64,000 nt of DNA, taken from NCBI RefSeq assembly GCF_015832195.1, contig NC_052018.1, forward strand, positions 113,915,316 to 113,979,315, given 5' to 3'. Below, in pieces: positions 26,453-39,542 of the stretch (position 1 is its first letter; each line of letters starts with the position of its first letter). Under the pieces are notes generated by a model. It saw only the letters and a list, made by a program, of their open reading frames with translations, ran no database searches and was not told where the DNA came from. Made by a program: the position numbers and the translations under genes. The DNA comes from Motacilla alba alba. Lineage: Eukaryota > Chordata > Aves > Passeriformes > Motacillidae.

Positions 26453-28541
26453 CTGGAAACCCAGCAAGCTCCTGAGCTCTCTCTGAGCAGTGCAGGCCCA
26501 CCACACCAGACCTGTGCAAAGCTTGAAAAGGGACCTGAATGGGACCCAGCACATCTGCTAAGAGAAATCTGAAGCACCGTTTGCAACAAAGGACCCGAGG
26601 TGTCAGCCTGCCCTACAGGAACGCTCTTGGACTTCGGGATGTTTTTCCATGTTTAAGTGCTCTGGTGTTCCCAAGGAGGGGTGGTGATCTCTTTCGGGCA
26701 ACACTAGTCTGCTTTTGTCTTCCAGGCCCTCACTCAGGTTCCCAGAACAAGGCTACAACATGTCTGGCTCCATGACTTAATTGAGTGGTAAGCCCTTTAT
26801 TTCTCTTGGCCAAAATCTTCTCTGGCTACCATCCTAATAGTGAGAGGTCTTAGTTAATGCTATCCATTTTCTACACATCTCCCTTCCAGCCTCCTAGAGC
26901 CTCACAGGTTTATTTCTTTAACATGTAGTCCTGCATGCAGTTGTGTCTGTGAACAAGAGTGCAGCTGGACACATCAGGCAGAAAAATGCCCCAGTTTAAA
27001 AATAAATTATTGAAAGGGAAAAAAGGAGCTAAATAGCTTATTTAAAATCTGCCATGTTTCTTAGCACAGTTTGGAGCAGAAAAGGCACTTCATTCTAATT
27101 CCAAGCATGAGAAGAGCAGCATCCAGCTGCTTATCCTTTAAAATGTACTTTTCCTGCTCCCTCCATACAATGTGCACACGTCATAGATCAGATAGGAGAG
27201 AAATGGGAAGCTCCTCTTCTCGTACAGGAATTTAGACACCTGAATTCCCATCACATTTCTCTTACAACACAGGGCTTTGCCTCCCTGTAAGGCTCCTGGC
27301 CAGCCCTCCTGGCAGGCAGCTTTTTTTTTTTCATGTATTTATCCCAGTTGTCCCACAGTGAGCCAACTGGGAGACCTGGGAGCCCCGGATCCACAGCTTC
27401 CTTGCCTCAGGGCCTCAAACCCACAGCTCGTACCACGCTGTGGGCTGGGCTAGGATGGGTTTTTTCCCCAGCTCCATCATGAGTGGTGCCATTGTGTTGA
27501 AAGAAATGATTAGAGCTGAAAGGGGAAGGTAATCATAGGTGATGAGGGATGCTGTCTGGGAATGAAGGTGCAGGAGACGCCTTGTTTTGGTTTCTTCCCT
27601 CAGACTGTTTCCATATTTTGTTTAATGATTACATTTGAAAAACGTAATTATTTTCTGGAGAAGGGATCTTTCCTCTCCAGGCAGTTCGAGTCATTCCCAG
27701 ATTCCCTTCTGTAAGACCCCTCTTCCTTCCCTTAGAGCCCAAAAACCTCAGGAAGAAGATCACAGGTGCCACCAACAAAGACTACTTGTGTGTGGTCAAG
27801 AGCCTTCTTGGGTGTTTGAATTCCCACTCCAAACTTCTGGTGTGGGATGCTTGTCTGTCATTGTGTCTAACAAAGATAGGTTACTGTTGATTAAAAAAAA
27901 TTCCCAAAGTATGAAAGAGACCTTTTCTATGAAAATTTCTATTTCAGTGGTCATTTCCTCTTATCTTCCAAGGCTGTATTTATCTCACAGAAGTGAATTA
28001 TACAGAAAATGCTAAAGGAAATGCCTGACTGTCAAGCCAGTTACTTCATGTATTATCTTATTAATCTTAATGGACATTTCCTTGTTTGTCTTTTCTATTT
28101 TTCCATGCTGCAAATTTGCGCAGGCCTTTTTTCTCAGTTCCAGGTGATGAGCCCAGACAAAGGCACTGTCTGCTATCCAGCAAACCACATCTTAGTGGAA
28201 GATGGCTTGGAGGGTGTTTGATACTATAATATCTGAGAGAAAGTATCCAAATGAAACCATAAGCAATAACCAGTAGCTTTAAAGTAATGAAACCTTGCAT
28301 TTCTTCTCACCTTTTTTTCTGGCAGCTCAGCTCCAAGAGTGGGATGGCTTTATGGGATTATTGGTTCTTTAAGAACAACCTCTGTTTTCAGCCATGGTGA
28401 GCCTTTGATGCACAGCAGGAAATGGTATCCCTCCCCTCTTGGCAGTCCACCTGTGTGATAATGCAAATCTCATGGACAAAACCTCTACCCGGACTTTCAC
28501 AAGAAATACAAAATTTTTTCTCCTTGGGTCAACCTCCCTGG

Positions 28542-28578
28542 AAAACAAAACAAAACAAAAACAACAACAACAAAAAAA
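28542..28578. repeat. CAAAA/CAA simple repeat
   Basis: AAAACAAAACAAAACAAAAA is followed by ACAACAACAACAAAAAAA. It is A-rich low-complexity sequence. Confidence 0.85.
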
Positions 28579-29280
28579 TTCAGCCAGTTTATTTAGCCCC
28601 AACTGTCCTGCCATAGTGATATATAGGAAATTTACAATTGCATTCCCATCCCTTTAAAGCTTATTCACTGTGAGACTTCAGTTCCAGAAACTGAAATTTC
28701 CCAAAAGCCTGGAGACATTTGGAAGGAGGAGCTCACCTATGCTGAACAAATCCTTTATGTTACCACATCAGCCGTGATGAAAGCAAGTAGGCAAAGCAGT
28801 GCTTAGTAAATTACTGTTGTACAGATTACCTGGTTTGGTCCCACCATGTTTGAGCAGGCAGCATGTTCTTCATGTGTCTGAAAGACCCAAAAAGAAAGGC
28901 TGCTAATACTGTCTTTGAGCTTGTGAAAATTTTTGGAGCATGAAGTATGCTCTCCTGTGCAGTCATTTAACACTGTTCCAAACTGCTGCACCGGAGTGCC
29001 ATGGGTGAGAATAAATTTCACACGCCTACTTTGTGCATCTTCCAAGCCCACAAAAATGCCAGCTTCTTTTAATAACCTGTTGATACTTGGGAACAGGTGC
29101 TTCAAAGCTGAGAAAGCTACCTTTGGGAAACAAACCACAAGATTTACTTAGTAACAGTTTGCTTGGATGGAACCTTTGTGATCTCTGTTCAAGCCTTGCC
29201 TTCCAAGTCACCTTTCTCTTTCACATGCATTTCTTCTACTGCACAGGTGCCTGTGTAAGCTCTGTCACTCTGGTATTGGA

Positions 29281-29412
29281 GTGCTTAACCCAATTTTTAG
29301 GATACGTTCTCATTTTCCAAGTGGGGAAACAGACCACAGTAGTCTGAAGATTTTGCCCATGGTCAGGAGATGTGGGGTGCAGACTAGAACTGGGCTTCTA
29401 ATTTCCAGCAAA
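29281..29412 (-). mobile_element. Ancient MIR/L2-like relic
   Basis: Read on the plus strand, it follows the reverse complement of MIR-type SINEs: TTCTCATTTTCCAAGTGGGGAAACAGA, a degraded TTTGCCCATGGTCAGGAGAT corresponding to the TTGCCCAAGGTCACACAG region, then AGACTAGAACTGGGCTTCTAATTTCCAG. The order and spacing match. Many substitutions show great age. Such relics occur in low number in all amniotes. The boundaries and exact family are uncertain. Confidence 0.6.
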
Positions 29413-31414
29413 ACAGCTTTTTGTAATGTTAAAGAAACGGAAAAGAGGAATCTCTGCTGTTACCAGATAATTAAGAGATATTAGGAATTTTGAAAGCAGT
29501 TAAATGTGCAAGCAGAAATGTTTATTTTCCGTTCCTTTGGGACTGCAGACACACAAAATGTCTGTATTCCATTGCTCCTTTGGAATCATGGTCACTTCTT
29601 AGGTGTAACTGCTGATCTTCCCACAGGTTTGATGTCAGTAAAGTAGTTTAAGATCTTCAGATACAAATTGTTTTCAATCAAAGCATAATGAATAAGTTTG
29701 TCTAGTGCAAAGCATGTCAGATTTCATCAAACTAACAGGAAAAACTGGCTTCTTGTCACTAATGCACCAAATAGGGGCACAGCCGAGTTTGTTTCCAAAG
29801 CTACAAAGTTTTGGGTTGTCACCTTGTATTTCTGTGGAAAGAAAAAAATAAGTGCAGAGCAATAATTCCCAAGCCAACACCTTCCTGGTGATGTCATGCC
29901 ATCTTCTCTAAAGAACCAATAAATCTTTTTGGCCCTCTTGCAGATGGCTCAGTTTTGTCCAGAGGGGAGTTCCAGACCATCCATTTGTTGATGGTTCTTG
30001 ACACTGAGCCCTGCACCTCAGGGAGCAAAGAAGCTTTCCTACCCAGCAAACACTATAACTGGACCCAAGAAAGCTATGCAGTCTTCCATGGGAGGGTAGA
30101 GATCTCTTTTAATGGGCTTTCTTAGGGTCTCCCCCATTATTCTGCAGCAAGTAAATCACCAGAGAATCACAGGGATGTTGCTGGTGGCAGATGTGCTGTG
30201 ACACTGCTCAACAGCAAGAAAAGACTGTGGCATGGTCTGCCAAAGGACTGCTCTAGATTGTCAACGAGCAGGAAGGGAACTGTGCTCTATCAGCAGGAAA
30301 AGGCATTTCTTCATCATCCCATGGTAGAAACCAGTCCCATTATGTTCTCGTCTCATGTTTTGAGCAGTGTTGACAAAGGAGTGGATTTGCCCCGGAGCAG
30401 TTAAAACCAAAAAACCCAAGAGGTCCTCTCCACAGGCATTTTCCTGGCATTCTCTGACACACAGATTGACTGATAATATCACCATAACAGCTGTTATCTC
30501 AAATGTCTGCCTCCAGGCAAATTAAAAGTAAAGAAAAGCCAAAACACTTGAAGAGATGAATATAGGAAGCATTTGCCAGTAATTTGCTGGCCCTGGATTG
30601 CCTGCTGTCAGGGGTAAAATGAAGCGTGTTTGCTTTATAAGAAAATTACAGAGCTGTCATCCCTGCAGCACAGAGCAATGGAGAGCCACACCACTGCCAG
30701 GACTGAAAGCAAAAGGATTGTTTTTCCAGCCAGAATCCGAAACAGCCTTTCTCAAGGGTATGCCTGAGCCTTGCTGCCAGGCAGCAGCAGGAGCAGGGCT
30801 GTCCCCAGATGAGGCCAAGGAAAAGGAACCCCCATGCAGGTAGTGCACCAGCACAGCTGCTGCAAACATGGCAAGTGTGTGAAGTGGCTCCAGGGTCCAC
30901 CCTGGGGACCCAGCCAGGACCTGCTGGAGATGGGCTACAGGGCCTCATTTTGGATAGGCTCCAGCCATCATCTCTGGACTCTTAAGCCATGATTACTTTT
31001 CTGATGCTCTGGGCAAAGAATGATTCTTCTGAAAGAGACCAACAAGGTTCTGATGTGACATGTCAGCTTGGGGTGATGGGTTTTTCACTCTCGTTAGATG
31101 AAGAGAGGTCTGCACCTCTGATGCAGACACAGATGCTTGAAATGCCCAGTCTGTGAAATGTGTAAAAGACCATTTCAAGAAAGATCTCTGGGCCAAGCTG
31201 AAGTCAAAGCCTCTGAGTGCTCTTGTCAGAGCTCTTATTGAGAGAATTGAAATGCCACTGGCAATATTTGAGCTATTAGAGATGGGGTAAGAGAGTAAGG
31301 ACTGTGGTTTTCAGTGTCTGAAGAACATACTGACCTCCACAAGAGAAGACGCACAAGTTTATAGGAGGTTGTAATTCTGGACATACCATACCTCAGTAAA
31401 ACTCTGCCTCTATG

Positions 31415-31434
31415 AAAAAAAAAAAAAAAAAAAA
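31415..31434. repeat. A20 homopolymer
   Basis: Twenty A residues followed by CAAACAAAAAAC. No retroposed gene was found upstream. Confidence 0.85.
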
Positions 31435-33792
31435 CAAACAAAAAACTCTCTTCTGGATTTTTATCCCTTTAAATTGTGTTCACGTGTAACAAGCCTGGCT
31501 TTTGCATACTTTTGACAATGCTGGAAGTAGAATCACCACAGAAATCCTCAGTGTTTTAGTGGGAAGGGGGTGCTAGTAACCATAAAGCTCATATTGAAAA
31601 TCCATCTGCCTTCTTCTGATTTGAGGCTAGGACAGGCCAAGAAATCCCTATGGGCCTTAGGAAGAGAAGTATCAGGGGAAGGGGAAGAGAAGGTCATCTT
31701 GGTTTTGTTGGAGAGGGAAAATGAAAGCTTTACAGATGTTCAGGGAATAGAACTTCACCATTTCACTGATGTCTGTAGCTGGGATGTTTATTTTAATAGT
31801 CAAACCTTTAACATTACAGAGTGCTAACCATGATATAAAAGATGTCCAGGAAAGGCTATGAATTTTCAGTATTTAAATTCAAGAAGTAGCAGTAGTCTAG
31901 CTAAAACAATGGTGAGGAAGTGAGCAAATCCTGGTTTGGCTCCTGCTTCTGACCCTGGTTTTGAAAGTGTCACTTTTATTCTTTGTATATGTTTCTCAAG
32001 CCTTTATCATCTGTTGTGTGTTCGTAGCAGATCTCTGCACTCAGGGTGCACCTCCATGAGCATTTCCATTCTGGTTCATAGCTCAAATCAGGAGCAAGCT
32101 TTGGAAATGACCCTGCTACCCCTCCTGCTTACAGTGCTTGGGCTCACAGGCCAAGCAGGGCACAGCCTTGTCCCACCACCCCAGACTCTGGGTATCTCCA
32201 GGTGGACAGAAACAGGCTAAGGTGGAGCTGGAGAACTTGAGTAAATCCCCACAGAAATTCGAGCATAACCTGGTGATGTGCCACACTTCTAAATGTCTCT
32301 TTGTGTCCCTGAGGCCTCTCTAAGAGCTGAAGGGGACCCGTGTGGTTTGAAATGGCAGCTGAGGGGCTTCCTGCCTGGACAGTGTCACCTCATCTCAGCC
32401 CTAACTGTGAATGATTCCTCAGGACTTGCTGTGAAAGAACACTGGTGAATAGCATTTCCAGGAAATGACATTTCCCAAAGAAAAAGCCCTTTCTCTACTC
32501 CAAAAGTTGAAATTCTTTGCTGTAATTCCTGGAAAGTGATCCAGTCTAAAAAGTCATGGCCATAGGCATTACCAGCATTTTGTAAAAGTGCCCTGCCATG
32601 CTTTCTTGCAGAAGTGCAGAAGTGAAACTTTGGGCAAACCTAGGCCATTTGATTATTTTAGTTGGAAATAATACAAAACTCTGTGGTTCTGGCTTTTCAT
32701 CTGCCAAAATTAAAGGAACAATTGCACTGGGGTCCCTTTAAGTGTCAAAAATTGCAATTTACTAATTAAGGTTTAAGCGAGATTTAAGTAGAACTGGAGA
32801 AAATTCTGCTCACTGTTTTTTATGACTTCTGAAATGCAGACAGATTCAGTCTGCATGTCTGTGCAGTGTTCTTTGATACATGTTTGACCTGCTGGGTCTG
32901 TAACATGAACGGAGAATTTTAAAATATACATAGCTGAATATTATGGGAAGCACATACCGTGGTTTTGCTCAAACTCTGTCCTTGCTATTTTCATTGGAAG
33001 CCTTGCATAATACGGGAAATGCTATCAAGATGTATGTCTTAAAATTACAAGCAAGGTGCTCTTCTATATTGAAGTAATTTGGGAACAAAGTCATTGGCAT
33101 AAATCATTATGGTATATGTAAAATGGTGACAGAGAGAGTAAAAGAAAGCTTTTCTGTTATTATTTTTTGTATTTTTTTTAAATGCACAGCACCTGTCCAG
33201 AGCTGTGAGGACTTGCACAGCTTGTAATGTATGGATCAAACTCTCTGGTGGGCTAAGAGAGCATGGCTGCATTGCAGTCTCTGCATCTGAGCCAGTTCCC
33301 ACCACTTTTTTTTTTTTTTCCTGAAATGAAGCAAACAGTGCAAGGAAGTCAAAGTTGCCTTGAAACATCAGAAATAATAATATTCACTAATCAACAACAT
33401 CCAATCCCCATTTTGTCTGCCCACAAACCCTTGTCCTTACCGTCTCTGTGAGACTATAAATTGATCTTTGTAACATGTCCAGAAGATTAAAAATAATCCA
33501 GGCACTCACAGAACACAGAAACACATTGCTCATTCCAGAATTGAGGAGTCCTCAGGGAGGTGCTGCTTTCAAGTTAAACCAAGATAACTTTAGCATGAGT
33601 GTCGCAGCAGTCTGAACTGTGCTGTGTCCGGGAGGTGATTTCTTGGGAATCACTTTCCTGAAGTTTCATAGATATTGCCAAAGAGAGATTTTTTAAAAGA
33701 GAGCAAAGCAGATTTTTCTTTGCATTGAAGTGTTCCCAGGAACTTGCTGAGTTTAATGAGTAGAGGCCACATTAGCTGCAGAAGCAGAAATT

Positions 33793-34054
33793 TCATTTAA
33801 TATTGGATTTGCATGGCACAGTGTAATACTTCCTTGGTCTCCAGGGATCTCTAAATATCCTTAATAGTTCATGTGCCACATCATCGATGCTGACTGCATT
33901 TTCAGGTTTGATGTTTAATTTCTGTCTCTTCAGCCAAGGCAGATCAATGTTCAGCAAGTGATTTACGGGTGTGCCAGCTACTGTCAACCAAACCACGGCG
34001 CTCTGGGATTCAAACAGCACTAAGGAGTCAACCTGCTGGGTGCCACGGCATCTG
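33793..34054 (-). CDS. Candidate terminal coding exon of unknown protein
   Basis: Reading right to left, a frame stays open from about 34054 to a TGA at 33793-33795. It encodes about 86 residues with an unusually protein-like composition (many L, V, I, D, E, K, R; few C, S, H) and a central segment VNHLLNIDLPWLKRQKLNIK followed by an acidic/hydrophobic helix-like part (SIDDVAHELLRIFRDP) and a basic, tyrosine-containing tail. I recognise no family. No convincing ATG starts it (the frame only offers GTG), so if real it is an internal-to-terminal exon. Possible phase-0 acceptors end in CACCCAG (about 34043) or GAATCCCAG (about 34004), but their pyrimidine tracts are weak. ATTAAA overlaps the stop and could serve as a poly(A) signal. 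A chance ORF or an old pseudogene fragment remains quite possible. Confidence 0.25.
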
Positions 34055-34066
34055 CAGCTGCCTCAG
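33934..34066 (+). other. Exon-like segment (plus strand)
   Basis: A good acceptor (TTAATTTCTGTCTCTTCAG ending at 33933) and a near-consensus donor (CCTCAG followed by GTGAGC at 34067) bracket 133 bases. One of three frames stays open throughout. It lies antisense to the candidate minus-strand exon, so at most one is likely to be coding. It could be an exon of a non-coding transcript, or chance. Confidence 0.18.
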
Positions 34067-36628
34067 GTGAGCATCATTGACTCAGCTTTTCTCACCAGCA
34101 AAGGGGCAATCACTGAGCACAGAGAAGCTGCCTTTTGGCACCTGAAACTTTCGTGCTGCCCTTGGGGGTACCGCAATTCTGGGTCACTCTGTTCAGTGCA
34201 TGAAAGTTTGTGCAAGCCCCTGAGGTTGATTGTCTTCTGGGGAAAGAAGGGTGACAGGGTTGCAAAGACACTCAGAGCTCGTTCACACTTCTGTCACAGC
34301 AGCTTTTGGAGTCTGAATAGCTTTTTGCTGCCTTTGAACCCAGTTTCTGTCCTCAGAAGAGCAGCAGATAGCAATCATCAATCTTTCAATGAAATAAGTA
34401 AGAATTTGAAGCACTGCTTCTGGGTTAAAGGAAAAGGTTTTATTTTATTAGAAAACTTAGTCTCTCCTCTGAAAACTGTTTTCAAAAACATCCATGCACA
34501 AATCCAGCTAGCACAATCACCCCTTTGCACAGCAAGCCCTCAGACACTGTTTTCCTTCTTCCAGATGACTTTTGTAGCCCACCTGGGAAATAAATTACTG
34601 GGCAGTGCTAGAGTTAGTAAACCTACATACACTCATAAAAGTTCAAACCAAAGTGTGATCATAAAGTACTTATGGGTCAGTAATCACACCCTTAATTTTC
34701 AGAAATAGAGTAGATGGTATTATCTGGAGAATATAAGTTCCTTCTTTTTTCTTTCTAAATATCCTGTTATAAGGTAGCAATAAGTTTAAAAATTAGGACC
34801 TGGTTAAATATTTGCTGAAGCCAATCAAAAGTCTTTACTTTATTCCAGGGTACTTTGGTGGGAGCCCTTCAAACCTTTATGTTCAGTACCTATGTCACAA
34901 GGATTTCATAAAGTCCCGGTTAAATTGCTCCATTCTGTACTACAGCCTTGAAGGTAATCATTTGCTTAAATGCTTTGCAGAATAAAGATGCACTTTGAGC
35001 CAAGCATGGGCCTAAAATCCATGTCCAACAGCCTTAATATTTAGCAGGCCACGCTGTTTGTCACACAGATCTTTTGCCATTTAAGTTGTAATGGTGGTTT
35101 GAGCTTTGGAAAAAAGGGTCTTCTAGCATGTTCTTCCAAAAATTATATCCAAGAACACTGGCTGGAGGCAGTGTGGGGGATTATTTCAAAAGCAGGCTTT
35201 TGTAGAAAGTGATATAGTTCTTATTTCTCCTGGTCTGCTCTCAGGTTGTGCTGCTGCTGTTGTGCATCTGAGTCCCAGTGCGAGAAATGAAAAGGTTCAG
35301 AGAATCATGACACCAAGAAAAGATCTAAAGCTGCACTCTACTCCTGACAGCTTCTCTTTACACCACCGTTTTTGCTCTGAGCACGTTCCAGTGTCTCTGC
35401 ACTCCCAGTCCACCTGCAGCAGCTGGGGCCAGCCAAAGCAGGCTCTCGTAGCCTGGCATTCCTACTGGGAGCTTCTCACAGCACGAGGAAACTCCCTTCC
35501 AGCAGATCACAGGTGTTCTCCACATGATGTGAGCAGGTGAGAGCACAACTTTGCCAAACCATGATGAAGTTTGGTAGCTGAAACACAAAATCCGTGTTTG
35601 GCCTGAGATCTGAATCTGGCTCTCTGCTCCATCCTTCACTCCAAGCCAAATCAAACTGCAGCACGTCATGAAAACCAAACAGCGCCGTGCTCTGATCATG
35701 TAAGATCTGCATTCAGCTCCAAACTCCGAGGAGGAACCTCCTCCCTGTGTGTGTCACAGTGCTGCCAATGCCTGACATGTTAGGTAGGAGTGGTAGCACC
35801 CTGAGAGAAATTCAAACGCCTGAAAGCCTGCCCCTAAAATTCCATGGGGAAGGTACCAAAATGCTGTGAAGGATTGGAGGTGCAACAAAATTGCTGCTTC
35901 ATGTAGCTTGAGAAAACCCCCAAACCACGAAAGAAACATATGAGCAAGATTTGTGAGTGGTTCAGGTTCTGGGGCAAAGCAGTCCCCCGCCTTTTTGGTT
36001 CCTAAAGTCTCTTATTATTAGTTTAAAAGCTGCCAGGCAGACAGAGTAATGCATCCAGCCTACCTGTGCTTTTTTTACTGGGGGGAGAATGCAAAGGATG
36101 TGTTCTATATTCCTCAGGAAGTGCTCCTCACCATGGAGGCAGCTCTGCTGCTCCCTCATGAGCACTCTCAGGACATCTGTGTTGTGCCAGCCCACCCAGG
36201 CCATCCTGCCGCCCAGGCGGTCATGCTCTGACACTCGCTCTTGTGCTCTTGTTTTTGTTGGTTATTTAATAGTGAAGGATTTGAATTTTTTTCTTCTCCT
36301 GTATTTGGCACTTCTGGTAGAGCCTTTGACATGGAAAAAGGCTCATCTTTCAAATGCCTGTGGCACTCTGTGAAAGGTGATTTTTAAAAATCCATTTTAC
36401 TTTGCTTCCTGGCAGTGATATCAAAGGAACAATCAGTGCCTGAGTTGGAGCCAACAATTTATTTCCATTATCATAAACAGAAAACAATGGCATGCTGCCT
36501 TATTAGTTATTCACTTTCCAAGTCAACAGACTCAGAGGGTTGGGATGAGATCTAACCAGAGATATGCTTTGATGTTTTCAGTTTGGAGAATTGGTCTCCT
36601 GGCCAAAATGCTGAATGATGCCAGTTTT

Positions 36629-36655
36629 GGGGGGAAGAAGGGAGGGAAGAAAGGG
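36629..36655 (+). other. G-quadruplex motif
   Basis: Runs of G6, G3, G3 and G3 are separated by loops of 5, 1 and 6 bases, which fits the standard four-run quadruplex pattern. It lies in a longer purine tract extending to about 36670. No promoter or exon is evident nearby. Confidence 0.6.
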
Positions 36656-37613
36656 CAGAGGGAAGGGACAGAATCCCTGAGAGCACAGGGGGTAGCTACT
36701 GGAAGGGCTGCAGGTATGTGGCATATTTGTGGCTGTCTCTAAGTAAGCACTGGAGGGTGATTGTGCTCCGTGGTAGTCCCACACCAGAGGTGACACAAAG
36801 AGCAGCAGATGGGCTGATTGCAGTGCAGTTCTTATGATTTATGCCCCTCGAGGATCTACTCCAGTGCACACTCCAGGTCTGCTACTGTGCTGCAGAACAG
36901 CCACTTCTGTGGGGTTTGCAGTGTGTGCTGTGGGATCTGATGGAGCCAACCCAAACCAGATGTGTACAACAGCCCTGGTGCTCATCCTTCCCTCCCAGAA
37001 GCAAGCCCTAAGTCTTCCAGCACTGTCAGATAAACTGTGCTTTGTAGGGAATGCTGCTGGAAGTAATGAGTAACAGTGCTTGCCACTGTACATTATTGTT
37101 TTAGCACTGGGCTCACATATGCAGAACATTTTTGTTATACATACCTAATGGTACAGAGTATTTATAGAAAATTATCTCTTGTAGGTGGGGATAAACATGA
37201 AAGGTAAACATCTGCTGTTTTTCTATCTAGAAAACTGTGATCAACTTCTTTCTCAGTGTCATGATGCCAGCCAAACCCCAAAAAAGTCACAGGCTCTTCA
37301 TTACCTTGAATCCATTTCACCAGCATTTCTGGAACAATCAAAATGTCTGTATTATTTAATAAGGTAGAAAGCCTAAATTTGGGGCAGAGTAGTTGGTCAT
37401 TGCTTGCTTAATAATCCTGTCTCTCATGGACAAGCTACCCCAGCTGTTTTGGATTCTTTTCTGACCAAAATACAAGCACATTAAACCCGCTTCTGCTTTT
37501 CTCACAGAATTGATGCTGTAAATTGTCCAAGTAGTTTGCAATAGTAACCAAATTAATAGAGATCACAGGAACTGAAGTAGATTGTTTGCTCTAGTGGAGA
37601 ACTGCCTGTACTT

Positions 37614-37668
37614 TGTGGGAGATACATACCTGCTCCCTACCTGTGGGAGATACATACCTGCTCCCTAT
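37614..37668. repeat. 28-base tandem duplication, two copies
   Basis: TGTGGGAGATACATACCTGCTCCCTA occurs at 37614 and again at 37642, with only the last base or two differing. The near identity implies a recent slippage or duplication event. Confidence 0.85.
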
Positions 37669-39511
37669 CTTCATATTAAGGGAATTTCTGTCAGGATTCT
37701 TTAAAAGCTTAAGAAGATTACAAATTTCTCCAAAGCCAAATAAAACTTGCCTTACTCAGGAGAACCAAGATGACTTGAAACCTGTTTTAGTAAAGATTTT
37801 TCATGGTGATCATAAACAATTATATTTCAGGTGACCAAATACAGCATGGAAAAATGAAAGTACTTGTTAGGAAGAAATGTCTCCTCTGAGCAAAGATGTT
37901 CAGTAATGGTTTTGCGATTGTTGTTGGTAGCCAGACCCATCCGTATCATGGAGGAGAGAATCTGAAGCAGGTGATACTGCACAAAATATTAGTTAGGAGT
38001 TCGCTGGGCCACAAGAATCTGTGGTGATGACAATTTTCTGAGAGCAAGGTCAGCTTACTGGAGCCAGGCTGCAGAGAGTTTCCTGAACTGTCACTTTGCA
38101 GAAATACCCACGTGGAATGACCTGCAGTGGCAGCCTGTCGCTTGCAGGGGTCAATTTTCAGTGCAGAATAGCACTGTCAGATCCTGCTTGAGCAGTTTCC
38201 TCTCCTTTGAACCCTATTTCTGATTGCCAGATGCTCAGTCACAGTCTGGCCCTCATTCTTCCAGTCCTCCCATAAATGGAAGCAAATTTCCAGCAAAAGC
38301 TTCCTTGGGGGCATAAGGAAATTAGAGAAATAATAGACCTGGAGTCCTCTCCTGTAGCTAGAAGTCCTCCAGTCAGACTCTGCAGCCAAATTCTTTTTCC
38401 TGTGCTCAGTTTCAACATGGTCAGCCTTTTCCCTAGCCTAGAAATTCCTTGCTTTATTCCAAGGCATCTCCCTTCAGTGGAGGCATGTGATACCTAGCCT
38501 TGATCCTCCTAACCACAATAAGCCAAAGAATCCCACAGAAAAGGCTGTACTTCTTGCCCTTCTGCTTTTTTGTGACTGCCTTCTGGACAGTAATGGATGA
38601 TGCTGGAATTCTTTCAGCAGACATTTGAGTTTATCCTCCCTCCTCCAAACTCACCAGCATTCCTCTCTCCCATGCTCTTAATTTCACCCTGTCAGCTCAG
38701 TCTTTCTGCTGGCCCCTGCTCATTTCTCAATGCAAGGCTCTGTATGTTTGTAGCCACAAAGCCCAGAGCATGTGTTCCAGCATGAAGGGGTTTCATGGCT
38801 GAGGCCAGGCTGGATTGTGCCTCCTCTCTTGCTGAACGAGGCTGGGTGTGAGGCAGTAAACGCTTATGCTGAGGAAGCTGCAGCTGCAGCCACCACACGG
38901 CCTAAAGCAGAACATACCTAAAATAACTACAAGAAATAATAGGGCTGTTGTTTCCTAGGACACAGCAGCCACCTCTGATTCACCTTTCTGCTTGTCCTTG
39001 CCATGAGTTCAGTAAATATCCTTATTCATGTATGTGGTGCAAAGGCCTTTATTGATCTCTCCCTGGCTTGTCTCTAAAACCTTGCAAAGAGGCGGAGGCA
39101 GGGAAGGGAGGAATGTTGTTCCCTCCATCCCACACGTGTGCAGGGCCGGGCAGCAAAGCCTTTTGGGGACCTGCTCAGACTCACACCGAGGATCTGCTGA
39201 GGAAAGAGGAGCAGACAACAGGTAGTGTGAATCTGTAATTTCTGCACATCCTTTCGGTGCAGAGGTAAATTCCCTGAAACCCCACTGAAACCAGGTCAGA
39301 CACACGGACAGATGGCAGGGACGATGCCTGTTCTTTTTTCAGTCATGCAAGATTTCTCCAAAATCTGTCTTATCTGGCTGATAACAGACAAAGCTTCTCA
39401 AATCTGCAGTCAGTTCTACTTGGTCAGGGCACAGGGGTGAAAAGCCCAGCAGTCAACAGATCCCTTGGAGTATCTTTAAGATTGTGGATCTTATAAAACA
39501 GTCCCCCTCAT

Positions 39512-39542
39512 TAAAAAAAGAAAGGGAAAGAAAGAAAAGAAG
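39512..39542. repeat. A/G-rich simple tract
   Basis: A GAAAG/AAAGAAAG purine tract. It is low-complexity sequence with nothing else of note. Confidence 0.6.

Larger units (their letters stand above)
25489..33792. other. Non-coding stretch, no recognised gene
   Basis: No gene supported. Simple repeats lie at 28542-28578 (CAAAA/CAA) and 31415-31434 (A20), a 19-base palindrome at 26434-26452 and one MIR-like relic at about 29281-29412. ORFs at 25924-26352 (142 codons, minus) and 27635-28015 (126 codons, plus) show no domain and are treated as chance. Confidence 0.55.

Noticed and set aside
33971..34708. 245-codon plus-strand ORF, longest in the window
   Set aside because: No recognisable domain, composition rich in S, H, C and W as in chance frames, and it overlaps both the protein-like minus-strand frame and a splice-donor-like site.
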